This document shows positions 25,001-33,011 of a stretch of 64,000 nucleotides of DNA, piece by piece. The stretch lies in assembly GCA_023138975.1 (NCBI GenBank), contig JAGLON010000008.1:186001-250000 (forward strand), written 5' to 3'. Origin of the DNA: Candidatus Zixiibacteriota bacterium. GTDB lineage: Bacteria; Zixibacteria; MSB-5A5; GN15; JAAZOE01. The notes under the pieces were generated by a model. The model had not been told where the DNA came from. It was given only the letters and a program-made list of their open reading frames with translations, and did no database searches. The translations under genes were made by a program, and so were the position numbers. How positions within the stretch are numbered: position 1 is the stretch's first letter; every line of letters starts with the position of its first letter.

Positions 25001-25558
25001 CTTCTCAAACATTCTAACCAAAAAACGCCTAGCCCATCCTTCTGTCAGATAAGCCCGCCCGAAATCAATATCTGTCATGACAAGATCTTTGGGTTTTTTG
25101 GTAGCTACGCCACCATGTACATACACAATACCCTCAAACGTATCTCCTGGTGGAAGAGCCGGTGCATAATAGTGTGGTGTATCAATTCTAGATAAATTCT
25201 CGTTTGCAGTTGAAAATAGATTATCGTAATTTGTTGTTACTAGCTTAATTGCTTGATCTTTTCGAAAAACTCTTAAAAGACTTTCATGAAGGGAACTTGG
25301 TTCAATATTCACATTGAACTTATTGTAAACAAATTCATGAACTTGTTTACTTTTCCTTTCTAATATCCCTAATCGCCTATCCGATGAAAAATCTTCATTG
25401 CCGGAAAAATTAAAATGTTTTTCTGTTTCATTAACTAAACCGGGAAAATCTGGTAATCCGGAATTTATCGAAATTCCTGCCCCAGCAAAAATGACAAGTT
25501 TGTTATTTTTCTGAGCCTCTAACAATTCATCTGGTATGTCAAGTACACCAAATCTCAA
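22022..25558 (-). CDS. SIR2-domain defence-type protein with long helical C-terminus (DUF4020-like)
   Basis: A 1178-residue protein. The N-terminal SIR2-like domain (about residues 1-250) shows LVIFAGAGISINSGLPDF, KLVTTNYDNLF and IVYVHGGV, the NAD-binding and catalytic features of SIR2 proteins. The rest is a long helical-repeat region, and the last 200 residues, with WDRWLKKYW and SLEPFEANRLIECLPLL, resemble DUF4020, which accompanies SIR2 in large defence-associated sirtuins. Such proteins sense phage proteins and deplete NAD to stop infection. No partner gene (HerA or Argonaute) is directly beside it. The start at 25558 has no clear Shine-Dalgarno. Confidence 0.8.
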   Translation of the reverse strand: MRFGVLDIPDELLEAQKNNKLVIFAGAGISINSGLPDFPGLVNETEKHFNFSGNEDFSSDRRLGILERKSKQVHEFVYNKFNVNIEPSSLHESLLRVFRKDQAIKLVTTNYDNLFSTANENLSRIDTPHYYAPALPPGDTFEGIVYVHGGVATKKPKDLVMTDIDFGRAYLTEGWARRFLVRMFEKHTVLFWGYSLEDDLLKYLSSALPTDSRRYSISRENEESKWKVLGITPIVCPVDERDKFHNQAEKSLKKWGESIHGGYVWAEIRIREIVENYSDPDPAEREIILNALKELPTTRFFCNNANDPSWLNWLDENNVMESLFDPQCKLSKPLEEISKWIAVKFTIPHHKHVLDLIHKHSDVINPSFWSDVLLELSRAKERSTPDVLGPWVTILLKDVPPQMYRPHNLEFLLTKRHWSEDKYIILQLFSYLLMPIAKSERTIRSIVSDVTDYKYDYQLTLRGKEYYLRETWNQLKPHIGNCWHTLLPTVQKYLTDAYNMNVANNKSGGDEDTQSWWRSAIENHEQDENSHRSFNVLIDVARDMLVYFLKTDELESKGKSLIELWFDTEVPLLRRIAIHGVAVDERTLPDDKISWLIDKKLIYRHNYKHDVFQVIKNSLGECNNDIIKKIINIVVNPEPKTLRSGEEIEIREYEKYNLLNWMRQFAPKSEIVKWAFKKITDDNPNFLPREHPDFDVWTGEFQLIPPISSKSVEELIEMPIPEVTEYLIKYEDDESREHEENRDGLLQELTHAVITRFDWSMQLANVLIEKQFDNDKEREIWHSLIKGWEKSTLSNKEWQGVILFLSKHKKIHAPCELLVNVIKKGEELSDEVFDALEELSDLIWIELVKLPSEEKDSRSWLKIAINHGAGKLGEFWLLALHQRFIKNKEIWDGIPKDYLDRFERAISDETSYSAQLVRCILASRIHYIHMHKRKWTKDNLLPIFDFKRDELTAKQAWHGFLILGKDPYPIIDEFKQFYVQAIDKIEDIEDRLRERLYKHIFWIFDVGTDNSCDFNWFYQILAHKSTTEKDLEYLTNELWVLLRKKESLRKSVWDRWLKKYWSDRNGGNPKSLEPFEANRLIECLPLLAAVFKDAVDIACKTKGFDLTHTSLYADLVESELLETHSADVFRLLNYLLDDGKVETFHQDSLFPLYESLKEVLGENEVIELREHLTRLGVL

Positions 25559-25721
25559 TTTATCTTTCCACCGTTTAATCTCAATTGATTCGTTTTCTTT
25601 ATTAATATGCCTTAATTTAGGCTATGTTCCTTTAATAGTCAAATACAAATGTGAATGAGTTGGTATACATTCCAAATAATTGAATTTAAAAATGATCAGG
25701 AGATTCTAAAATAATCTTAAA

Positions 25722-26852
25722 CTATGTAATCCAAACCTTCTCAATACTCTTTTTCAAATGCTCTTGTGTCTGATGAGTATAAATCATTGTAGTTTCAATA
25801 TCTCTATGACCAAGAATCCTTCCCATGGTGGCTGGATCAACTCCATTCATTTGCATCAAAGAGTTAAATGTATGCCTGAAATCATGAACTCGCGTTAAAT
25901 CATTAAAACCAGCTTCTTTAGCAACTTTGATTAAGGCCCTTCTAATGTCATCTGTATCAAACTGATTTCCTAATTGATTCACAAAAATAAAACCTTGGGA
26001 ACAATCAATAGATTTCAAAAGATCTAAACAGATTTCATTAAAGAAAAACTCACGAGAATAGCTCTTAGGAGTCCACCCTTCTTTAGGCTGAATCTTGATT
26101 AAACCAGTTTCAAGATTAACATCCTCCCAAGTTAAATTACACAACTCCCCTGATCTCAAGCCTGTATTAAGTAGAAATTTGAAAATCTGATAAAAGACCT
26201 TGAAGCGAGTATCTTTTAGTCCCTTTTTGCGACAGGTTTTCAAAAACAGATCACATTCCTTGGGAGTTAAAATACGAGCCTGCCTTTTAGGTTTTTCTCT
26301 CAACGGTTTTACTTTTTTTGTCGGAACCCTGGCAATAAGTTCTCTGTCATAAGCCCACATAAATGCAGATCGCAAAACATTTACTTCATAATTCACTGTT
26401 TGAGGTAATGGAAGTCTCTTATTTCTATGATTACCAGCTTTATCCCCATCTGCAGCAGCTTTCAACTCAATTGATTCAAGACGCTGTTTCTGATAAGATT
26501 CAATATGCTCAGGTTTTATTTGAGACAGATATCTAATATGAGTGTGAAACATTTTCAAAAACACAATAAAAGTATTAAGAATTCCAAGATACCTCTTGAT
26601 TGTACCGCTTGAGGTGCGAAGCTTCACATGTTCAGAATATTCTTGAAGGAATTCATCAATTCGTTTATTCTTAGAAACCAGTCCCAGTTTTTCTAAACGC
26701 TGTGAATTCTCCATTGATTCAACTTTTCTCTTAAGCTCTTTAGCCTCTTTCTGGGTACCAGCCTTAATCCATTTGTGTTTCCCCTGGAATGAAACAACCA
26801 CATAGTATGTTTTTTTGCCTGTTTTGGATTTTTTAAATTGAATGCTCGGCAT
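25722..26852 (-). CDS. Tyrosine recombinase (integrase) of the tRNA-Ser island
   Basis: A 376-residue phage-type integrase. The SAM-like core-binding domain is in residues 60-170. Catalytic residues are visible: Arg in LNTGLRSGELCNL, HDFRHTF (HxxR), GHRDIETTMIYTH with the nucleophile Tyr. The N-terminal AP2-like arm (IQFKKSKTGKKTYYVVVSF) binds arm sites. I chose the ATG at 26852; an in-frame ATG at 26918 would add 22 residues reaching close to the tRNA gene. Its 5' end lies 110 bases from the tRNA-Ser 3' end, the normal arrangement for an integrase whose attachment site is the tRNA 3' end. Confidence 0.92.
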   Translation of the reverse strand: MPSIQFKKSKTGKKTYYVVVSFQGKHKWIKAGTQKEAKELKRKVESMENSQRLEKLGLVSKNKRIDEFLQEYSEHVKLRTSSGTIKRYLGILNTFIVFLKMFHTHIRYLSQIKPEHIESYQKQRLESIELKAAADGDKAGNHRNKRLPLPQTVNYEVNVLRSAFMWAYDRELIARVPTKKVKPLREKPKRQARILTPKECDLFLKTCRKKGLKDTRFKVFYQIFKFLLNTGLRSGELCNLTWEDVNLETGLIKIQPKEGWTPKSYSREFFFNEICLDLLKSIDCSQGFIFVNQLGNQFDTDDIRRALIKVAKEAGFNDLTRVHDFRHTFNSLMQMNGVDPATMGRILGHRDIETTMIYTHQTQEHLKKSIEKVWIT

Positions 26853-26961
26853 ATCAAATCCCGAATTTATTGTTAGAACAGTATTAGAAATATACAATAA
26901 CGGAGAACTATTTGTCAATAACTAATTGCAATACAAGGGATTAATTTGTTAGAATTTATTA

Positions 26962-27053
26962 TGGCGGAGAGGCTGGGATTCGAACCCAGGAAGGGCTTTT
27001 GACCCTTACACACTTTCCAGGCGTGCTCCTTCGGCCAGCTCGGACACCTCTCC
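26962..27053 (-). tRNA. tRNA-Ser (anticodon GGA)
   Basis: On the minus strand the gene begins GGAGAGG and ends CCTCTCC-G-CCA, giving a perfect 7-base acceptor stem with CCA encoded. The anticodon loop CTGGAAA has anticodon GGA (serine UCC/UCU). A long variable arm (GGGTCAAAAGCCC) and GGTTCGAATCC T-loop are present, as expected for a class II serine tRNA. The 3' end is the probable integration site of the island to its left. Confidence 0.96.
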
Positions 27054-27219
27054 GTAAAAAAAACTCTTCCATCCAAGAATATCAATCTAAGATGAAAATA
27101 ATATGCCTTTATCATATGAATGATGAAAGCGCCTCTATTATATGAAATTTCACCGAAAACGCAAATTAAATTTCAACGAATTTTATAGGCTGCTTTTCTA
27201 AGAGCATCCGATATCTCAT

Positions 27220-27975
27220 CTATAATTTCAATTGATGGTGAGTCGTAAACATTTGCCTGATAGCTAATTGAGCGGCGACAATCCCCGCCACCGTAACTGC
27301 CGCGGTTAACATATATCCAACGATTATCTGAATTAAGACAGCCTTTAAAGGCGATGCTCCAGCTAAGATCATTCCTGTCATCGCTCCCGGTAAAGCAACT
27401 AACCCAACCGTTTTAAAGAAGTTGAGCATGTGCATCATCCCCGCCTTTATTGCCCTTTGAAAATATGTTCGGGACGCATCCTGCCAGCTTTTACCCAAGG
27501 ATAACGATGTTTCAATAGCTAATTTATTACCAGAGATATCTGAATAGAGACGCTCCATGACCAGCGCGGAACAGTTCATCGAATTACCGATAATCATGCC
27601 CCCCAAAGGAATCATATATTGAGCCTTAGCCTTAATTATCCCGAGCCCGAGCATAAGTCCCAGCGTGACCAGCGAACCTGTAAAAATCGCAATGAATGAT
27701 ATAACCGATCCGTTTTTAATATTCACCGCCCGCTTGCCTGCCGTATATGCACCGACCATCATCATAACAACCATGGTTCCGATGATGGCGAAGAAGTTTT
27801 CCATCCCAAAGATAAACTCAAGCGCATACCCGACTGCAACTAATTGAACAAATGAGCGAACCGTACCGATGGCCAATTCTTTTTCAGTTCCGGTCCGTTG
27901 CCAACGAGCAAGGATTATAGCCAGTATCATCAGACAAATGGCGATCGCGACTTCTAGGAATCCGATATCTATCAT
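27220..27975 (-). CDS. fetB: FetB-like ABC transporter permease (UPF0014)
   Basis: A 251-residue membrane protein with about six to seven segments and the UPF0014 hallmarks: FVQLVAVGYALEFIF, PLGGMIIGNSMNCSALVMERL, and LPGAMTGMILAGASPLKAVLIQI near the C-terminal half. It forms, with the ATPase gene immediately upstream, the FetAB-type exporter that removes iron (or another metal) from the cytoplasm and confers resistance to oxidative stress in E. coli. The start codon overlaps the ATPase stop in ATGA, so the two are co-translated. Confidence 0.85.
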   Translation of the reverse strand: MIDIGFLEVAIAICLMILAIILARWQRTGTEKELAIGTVRSFVQLVAVGYALEFIFGMENFFAIIGTMVVMMMVGAYTAGKRAVNIKNGSVISFIAIFTGSLVTLGLMLGLGIIKAKAQYMIPLGGMIIGNSMNCSALVMERLYSDISGNKLAIETSLSLGKSWQDASRTYFQRAIKAGMMHMLNFFKTVGLVALPGAMTGMILAGASPLKAVLIQIIVGYMLTAAVTVAGIVAAQLAIRQMFTTHHQLKL

Positions 27976-28730
27976 CGAAGCTCTCCGGCAATAAATTTTC
28001 GAGTCTGTTCGTTGGCAGGATTTTCAAACAATTCCTTAGTTGGACCGGCTTCGATTATTCGACCATCTATCAAGACAAGTGATATCCCACCAAGCCGCAG
28101 TGCCTGTCTAAAATTATGCGTCACGATTATCAGGGTCAGGTTCATCGTTTGATTGAGATTCGTTAGCAATTCCTCGATTGTCCGGGACGCCCCGGGATCA
28201 AGCGCAGAAGTTGGTTCGTCAAGCAGAAGAATTTCCGGCTCCATCGAGAGCGATCGCGCCAAGGCAACTCGCTGCTGTTGTCCAAGCGATAAGTTCTCCG
28301 GATTTCGTGGTAAATACATTTCGTCAAGACCTACTCTATTCAGCAAGTCAATTAATTCATTCCGCTCATTCTCATGCTTTTTGCTCCTGCTGTAAAGCAG
28401 GTTTGACTCGACCGTTCCGGGAAACACATATGGCATTTGGAAAACCAAGGCTATTTTTTCCCGTAATGCCTGAACCGGAATGGAGTCTATTGATTCACCT
28501 TGGAATATAATCTCACCATCATCCCGCTCATCAAGACGATTAAGTAATCTCAACAATGAACTCTTGCCGGAACCGGAAGGTCCAACAATTGTATATATTT
28601 GACCTTCGGAAAAGGAGAAATTAAAATCATCTATTATAATACGCTTCGCGCCCGGTTTTACTAATACCGAACGGTTCAAGCCTTTTATATCTAAAATAGC
28701 ATCAGGTGTTGTGACATGTGCTCCATCCAT
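27972..28730 (-). CDS. fetA: FetA-like ABC transporter ATPase
   Basis: A 252-residue ABC ATPase. Walker A GPSGSGKSSLLRLL (about residues 53-66), Q-loop LVFQMPYVFPGTV, signature LSLGQQQRVALAR, and Walker B ILLLDEPTSALDP are complete, with the switch His in VTHNFRQAL. With the overlapping permease gene it matches FetAB (YbbL/YbbM). There is no Shine-Dalgarno in front of the ATG at 28730, which is preceded by AT-rich sequence. The gene is the first of a two-gene unit, about 50 bases from the peptidase-like gene. Confidence 0.87.
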   Translation of the reverse strand: MDGAHVTTPDAILDIKGLNRSVLVKPGAKRIIIDDFNFSFSEGQIYTIVGPSGSGKSSLLRLLNRLDERDDGEIIFQGESIDSIPVQALREKIALVFQMPYVFPGTVESNLLYSRSKKHENERNELIDLLNRVGLDEMYLPRNPENLSLGQQQRVALARSLSMEPEILLLDEPTSALDPGASRTIEELLTNLNQTMNLTLIIVTHNFRQALRLGGISLVLIDGRIIEAGPTKELFENPANEQTRKFIAGELR

Positions 28731-28783
28731 AATAATAGAATATAAAGGCTGGAACTTGAGGAAGCAATATTAATAGTTTATTG

Positions 28784-30340
28784 TTATAATGCCACGATAG
28801 TCATTTTATAGTCAAGCAGGTCTTCGATGCCAAAAATAATCTTATTAATGCGGAAGCGATAAATATTAGAAGCGGCATTATCCGGAGAGTAATCTAATTC
28901 AAAGCCATAAACAAAAGAGGCCAAAAGCTCATTTGTAAAGTAATCATAAATGCCAATTTCCGAAGGTGTAATTTTTAGTCCAAATCGTTGATGTAAAAAT
29001 GCTCTTTCCGGTAACTGCTCATTAAACAAAAAACTACTATACAAATCATGCGCAGCTGTGCTATCATTGGAAAGTAGTAAAACTCCACCCTTGGGAGCCT
29101 TCGATAAATCGACCTCTATAAGATATGTATTGCCAACGTCCCAGATAGAATAATTAATTGTATCATTAACTGAGACTGCGGCTGAATCTGCAGACAATTG
29201 AGTTTCAAAGGGCACGATGCCACAGCGAAAGTAACGCTGCCAACGTCTCTCGAAACGACTGCTTATCACATTCCAATCCAGTCCGGTCTTTTCGGTAATC
29301 AGTTTTTTCGCATTCGATAATGATAGCTTCTTTACACCCTCACCGGTACCGGAAAAATCATCATAGAGAGAAAGAAATGACTCCCTATCCAGCGTCTGGA
29401 CTAAATACCCCACAAACAAAGAGCTTATCGGATATGAAATATCCGCATTCCCGATTTTATTATGAAAGCCGTCATAGGTTAGAATGTCCTCCGGGCCAGC
29501 CAGCTTAAACTGCAGATTGACATATCCGATATAATTGATAATCCGAGAGGATCTCCCCCACCGGCCGCCAAAATAACAGGCAACTCCCTCCTGCATAAAG
29601 GGTGAAGTAAACAAGGACGGGTTTTCTTGAGCATAATTAACCAGAAGATGAGTCAACTCGTGATTATGAGGAAGACGGGAGGTTATTATCGCATCCGAAG
29701 GCACATCATACATACCTTTAGTTGGATAACCGACAAGCTCCATCACATCAACATCGGGGAGTAAAAGATAGGTTATCCCGACAGAGCTTAAGATATTAAG
29801 TTTTTCAAAACTTACCCCTAAAGATTTCGCCGTCGCTTCTATGAACCTATCTATCTGCATACAGGCATAACTATTTAGTAAGGTCTCATCAGAATAATAG
29901 ATCCTGCAGTATTTTGTTTGACGAACAGGCATATCTTTAATTTTGTAATAATATGGCGATGTTATTTTCCAGTCGCCGTCTATTAAGCAGCATAAATAGG
30001 TAAAGTCGGCTGAGTCTGATGGTGAGATTAGGTGTACAGTAACTTTTGCCGTGCTGTCCTGTTGTAGTACCAAGCTGGAATAAACCTGACACATACCAGA
30101 CTGTATGGCTTCGAGGTTTTGGGATATTGGCGAAGCACAATCGTACTTAAGCCTGACATCTCGATATTCAATCCCCAGTTTGGCTGACGCTTTGATGTAG
30201 GATTCATCCCAATAGGTTTGAGCTATGGTAAAATCCCCGACTTTGACAGCATCTATATAACCGGTTACCGCATCAGTTGGGTTCGCATTTAGAGGAGAGA
30301 AGAAAAATAAGAGAATAAGAAAAAGAACGACTCGTGTCAC
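28784..30340 (-). CDS. Secreted peptidase MA-like protein (HExxH)
   Basis: A 518-residue protein with a signal peptide (VVLFLILLFFFSPLNA). An NTF2-like segment follows (residues 22-140, with DAVTGYIDAVKVGDFTIAQ). The peptidase region around residue 225 has NHELTHLLVNYA (HExxH) and then PFMQEGVACYFGG about 25 residues on, where the Glu is the third zinc ligand, as in peptidase MA-family proteins. The C-terminal 130 residues are a beta-rich domain. It is probably periplasmic or surface-exposed. The start is GTG at 30340 with a strong GGAGG Shine-Dalgarno 5 bases upstream. Confidence 0.75.
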   Translation of the reverse strand: MTRVVLFLILLFFFSPLNANPTDAVTGYIDAVKVGDFTIAQTYWDESYIKASAKLGIEYRDVRLKYDCASPISQNLEAIQSGMCQVYSSLVLQQDSTAKVTVHLISPSDSADFTYLCCLIDGDWKITSPYYYKIKDMPVRQTKYCRIYYSDETLLNSYACMQIDRFIEATAKSLGVSFEKLNILSSVGITYLLLPDVDVMELVGYPTKGMYDVPSDAIITSRLPHNHELTHLLVNYAQENPSLFTSPFMQEGVACYFGGRWGRSSRIINYIGYVNLQFKLAGPEDILTYDGFHNKIGNADISYPISSLFVGYLVQTLDRESFLSLYDDFSGTGEGVKKLSLSNAKKLITEKTGLDWNVISSRFERRWQRYFRCGIVPFETQLSADSAAVSVNDTINYSIWDVGNTYLIEVDLSKAPKGGVLLLSNDSTAAHDLYSSFLFNEQLPERAFLHQRFGLKITPSEIGIYDYFTNELLASFVYGFELDYSPDNAASNIYRFRINKIIFGIEDLLDYKMTIVAL

Positions 30341-30481
30341 TCCTGCCTCCGCATATTTATTACCCCGTTTGCCTTATTTTACTTTATTGGGAAGTTATTA
30401 GTTCCCTTAAATGAGTTTATATTTACAATGAACAACTAAAACGAGTAGAATGATGACAAGCTACTGCTGCTAAACCGCAAA

Positions 30482-30874
30482 TTACTCTCGATTTTTAAAC
30501 CAAAGATATGCGCCTTTTCCCAGATAATAAACACCAAATATCATTGCACCATAAGATATGCGATAGGAGCCACCTTCTGAAGTATTAGAATGAGTTACAA
30601 ATGATACAATCAATCCAAAGAATAGCAATAAAACTCCATGAAGGAGTGATTTTTTAATGCGTGAGTCAGCCTGTTTCTGTTCTTCCGGTGAAAGTTTCGG
30701 TTCAGGAGAATAGATATTAATTGAACCGATAAATCTTTCCGCTTCTTTTCTATCCCAGCCGGTTTTTACCAATTCATCAATTATAATTAATCGACTCTTT
30801 CCCTTTTTTATATCCTTTATTATACGCCGCGATAGCACTTGCAGATCCTTACTATCTCTCATATCATCATCCAC
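30482..30874 (-). CDS. Small two-segment membrane protein
   Basis: A 130-residue protein with a charged N-terminal helical region and two membrane segments (LLHGVLLLFFGLIVSFV and ISYGAMIFGVYYLGKGAYL) near its C-terminus. Residues 25-45, ELVKTGWDRKEAERFI, look like a UBA-type helical bundle often found in bacterial proteins of this layout. It starts 20 bases after the HD-domain gene's stop and likely shares its transcript. No specific function can be named. Confidence 0.65.
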   Translation of the reverse strand: MDDDMRDSKDLQVLSRRIIKDIKKGKSRLIIIDELVKTGWDRKEAERFIGSINIYSPEPKLSPEEQKQADSRIKKSLLHGVLLLFFGLIVSFVTHSNTSEGGSYRISYGAMIFGVYYLGKGAYLWFKNRE

Positions 30875-30894
30875 TCCAAACAGTTTCCAGTAAA

Positions 30895-31851
30895 TTATTC
30901 CTGATCATCATTCGAATGCCCAAAATAGAAAAAGCGTTCGAAAATCTGTTGGTATCCAGACCATCCCTCATTTCCGGTCCGCTCACGAATTTTCTCGATT
31001 GCTCCCATTTTTGAATCCAGTTCGTCGATACCATGCAGAAACAATGCTTCCGGCGTCTGGGGCACAACCGGCGAGCCTTTTGCTTTTTCACCCTGATGAG
31101 AAATAATAAGGTGTCTAAGATGAACAAGTAGATTTTCCGGAAATTGTTCAATTGAGTCAGCCTTACCAGTAATGAATTCATCGCCCTGATTAATATGCCC
31201 CACCAAACGTCCGGCATCGGAAAAATCAATGGATGAAAGCACTTCATATTCCCAAATTTTCCCGATATCATGAAACAACGCCCCGCATAATAATAAATCC
31301 CGATCTAGTTTCGGATACTGATCGGCCATGCGCAATACTATTTCTGCCATGTTTAATGAATGATCGGCAAGTCCTCCGATAGTATCGTGATGCAGTAGTT
31401 TAGCCGCTGGAGATTCAAGATACCTGTGACGTATATCTTCATCACCAAAGACAGCTTCCAGCAACTGCTTCAAATAACTATTTTCGATTTTTGAAATTAT
31501 CCGATCGAGTCCGGCAGATAGTTCGTCCTTAGTCCGAGATGCTTTCCGGAAGAAATCTTCCATTTCATACTCGTCTTCTTCAGCCAGACGCAAGATATCT
31601 ATTCTAATCTGCAGTCGTCCCTGAAAGGTTGTAACCGGTCCGCGGACCTTAACAATATCTCCGGCCTGAAAGTCATTGGTCTTTTCAGGATCGGCATCCC
31701 ACATAATAGCTCGTATGCGCCCGGTGCTGTCACCCAGCTCGGCGGAGATTCGATAACGGCCATCTTTTTCCAAAAGCTCGTGCTTTCTCAAGGCAAAATA
31801 TCCTGTTACTTTTTCGCCCGGCTTAATATCTTTTACAAATAAATCTTTCAT
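30895..31851 (-). CDS. OB-fold plus HD-domain 3'-5' exonuclease (YhaM-like)
   Basis: A 318-residue protein. The N-terminal OB fold (about residues 10-90; GRIRAIMWDADPEK, VKVRGPVTTFQGRLQIRI) binds nucleic acid, and the HD domain at about 145-270 has HHDTIGGLADHSLNMAEI and LLCGALFHDIGKIWEYE, followed by GHINQGDEFI and HLIISHQG as metal ligands. This matches the YhaM/CBF1 family of 3'-5' exoribonucleases. It is first of a two-gene minus-strand unit with the small membrane protein. Confidence 0.88.
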   Translation of the reverse strand: MKDLFVKDIKPGEKVTGYFALRKHELLEKDGRYRISAELGDSTGRIRAIMWDADPEKTNDFQAGDIVKVRGPVTTFQGRLQIRIDILRLAEEDEYEMEDFFRKASRTKDELSAGLDRIISKIENSYLKQLLEAVFGDEDIRHRYLESPAAKLLHHDTIGGLADHSLNMAEIVLRMADQYPKLDRDLLLCGALFHDIGKIWEYEVLSSIDFSDAGRLVGHINQGDEFITGKADSIEQFPENLLVHLRHLIISHQGEKAKGSPVVPQTPEALFLHGIDELDSKMGAIEKIRERTGNEGWSGYQQIFERFFYFGHSNDDQE

Positions 31852-31976
31852 GATATTAGAGTAACAATAACCTCCCTATTCCTCAAGCAAAAACAATAAT
31901 TAAATCACTGAAATAGGGAACTAATGGCATATTTATACGTATTATATCTAACTACGATAATGGAGTCGGAGCATCT

Positions 31977-32318
31977 ATGATACACGATTATAAGTCGAAA
32001 GCCGACTATGACACTTTAATAGAACAAAGTCAAACTAATCTCGTATTTCTAATGAAGCATTCTTCTATTTGCCCAATTTCCTCAATGGCTAACAAAGAAT
32101 TCCTATCATTTATTGAAGATAAACCAACAACATTGGGGTGGCAGGTACTAGTCCGTGAGGATCGCCCATTATCATTGGATATTGCGGAGCGTAGCGGTAT
32201 AAAACATCAATCTCCACAGATCATTGTATTTCAAAAAGGCAAGCCAGTTTGGGATTGTTCACATGGTCAGATCACTCAAATTAATCTATCCAACACACTA
32301 AAACAATTAATGGCATAA
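31977..32318 (+). CDS. ytxJ: YtxJ-family monothiol bacilliredoxin
   Basis: A 113-residue thioredoxin-fold protein. FLMKHSSICPISSMANKEF (about residues 23-41) contains the single conserved Cys of YtxJ (BrxC) proteins, whose motif is a CPISS, followed by VREDRPLSLDIAERSGIKHQSPQ and the family's cis-Pro segment. These reduce bacillithiol-protein disulfides, so this organism may use bacillithiol or a similar low-molecular-weight thiol. The ATG at 31977 is preceded by a GGAG. It stands alone before the ferritin-like gene. Confidence 0.85.
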   Translation: MIHDYKSKADYDTLIEQSQTNLVFLMKHSSICPISSMANKEFLSFIEDKPTTLGWQVLVREDRPLSLDIAERSGIKHQSPQIIVFQKGKPVWDCSHGQITQINLSNTLKQLMA

Positions 32319-32381
32319 TAATTTCTAATAAGGCAGGATCTCAGTTCAATTATCAGATGAGTTTGCCGACTACAATAACAT

Positions 32382-32879
32382 ATGAGCAAAATAACGAAAG
32401 AAAAAGAGAAAATACTGGCCATTTTGAAGCTGCTATCTTCTTTTGAAGAGGAAATGGCTGAGTACTATCAGGCCATATCAGGCATATACTCACAGCACGA
32501 AGATTTTTGGTCAAGTGCATCTATGATGAAATCAACCCGAGCCAATTTATACTCCAATTTGATACAGGATTTTTCTAATAACTCTGATAACTATCAGTTA
32601 AAACACGACTTAAACGGTCCGTTTATAAATCTCTATAACAAACTTAAAGCCGAAAAAAGTCGATTATCTTTAGAATCGATAAATGCCGAAAATAACAATC
32701 GGTTTATCTGTGAAATAGAAACAGCGTCAACCAAGACCAGAGTGGTTCCTGAGGTTACCGGAAATACTGAGACCTTTAGTAAGATTGTCTTAATATTGGA
32801 CCAAACTCAGGCACGGCAAGTTCGTCTTATTGAAGGTTATATTGAAAGCCAGAAAAAAACGAAAAGTAGTACAGCGTAA
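32382..32879 (+). CDS. Hypothetical helical protein, possibly ferritin-like
   Basis: A 165-residue helical protein. The first 65 residues resemble one half of a ferritin-like bundle: EEEMAEYYQAISGIYSQHE then SSASMMKSTRANLYSNLIQDF, with Glu and His spaced in ways that could bind metal. The remainder includes another pair of helices. There is no membrane segment or signal. A ferritin-like or rubrerythrin-related role is a guess and the metal ligands cannot be confirmed by eye. The ATG at 32382 has only a weak ribosome site. Confidence 0.55.
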   Translation: MSKITKEKEKILAILKLLSSFEEEMAEYYQAISGIYSQHEDFWSSASMMKSTRANLYSNLIQDFSNNSDNYQLKHDLNGPFINLYNKLKAEKSRLSLESINAENNNRFICEIETASTKTRVVPEVTGNTETFSKIVLILDQTQARQVRLIEGYIESQKKTKSSTA

Positions 32880-33011
32880 GCCTGCATAACATTGTATTAA
32901 ATAATTTATTCCAGTTCTTATAAGATAAAAAAAGATTCCGTCATGAATAGTATTGACATGACCCACTGATATTATATATTTGTTCATTATCAAGTCTTAA
33001 AAGAGAATAAA

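Larger units (their letters stand above)
1..26961. mobile_element. Genomic island integrated at tRNA-Ser (left end outside the window)
   Basis: A tyrosine integrase beside the 3' end of tRNA-Ser at 26962, an ArdC-like antirestriction gene, two HerA/VirD4-type ATPases, three DNA or putative DNA methyltransferases and several defence-type genes mark the stretch as a mobile island. Past the tRNA, chromosome-type genes begin. I did not see a second copy of the tRNA 3' end inside the window, so the far attachment site is likely beyond base 1. Several nested insertions are possible; the block 4790-11622 is visibly more AT-rich. Confidence 0.75.

Noticed and set aside
30867..31271. Minus-strand open frame overlapping the HD-domain gene
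   Set aside because: It lies within the same DNA as the well-supported HD gene in another frame and has no family features.
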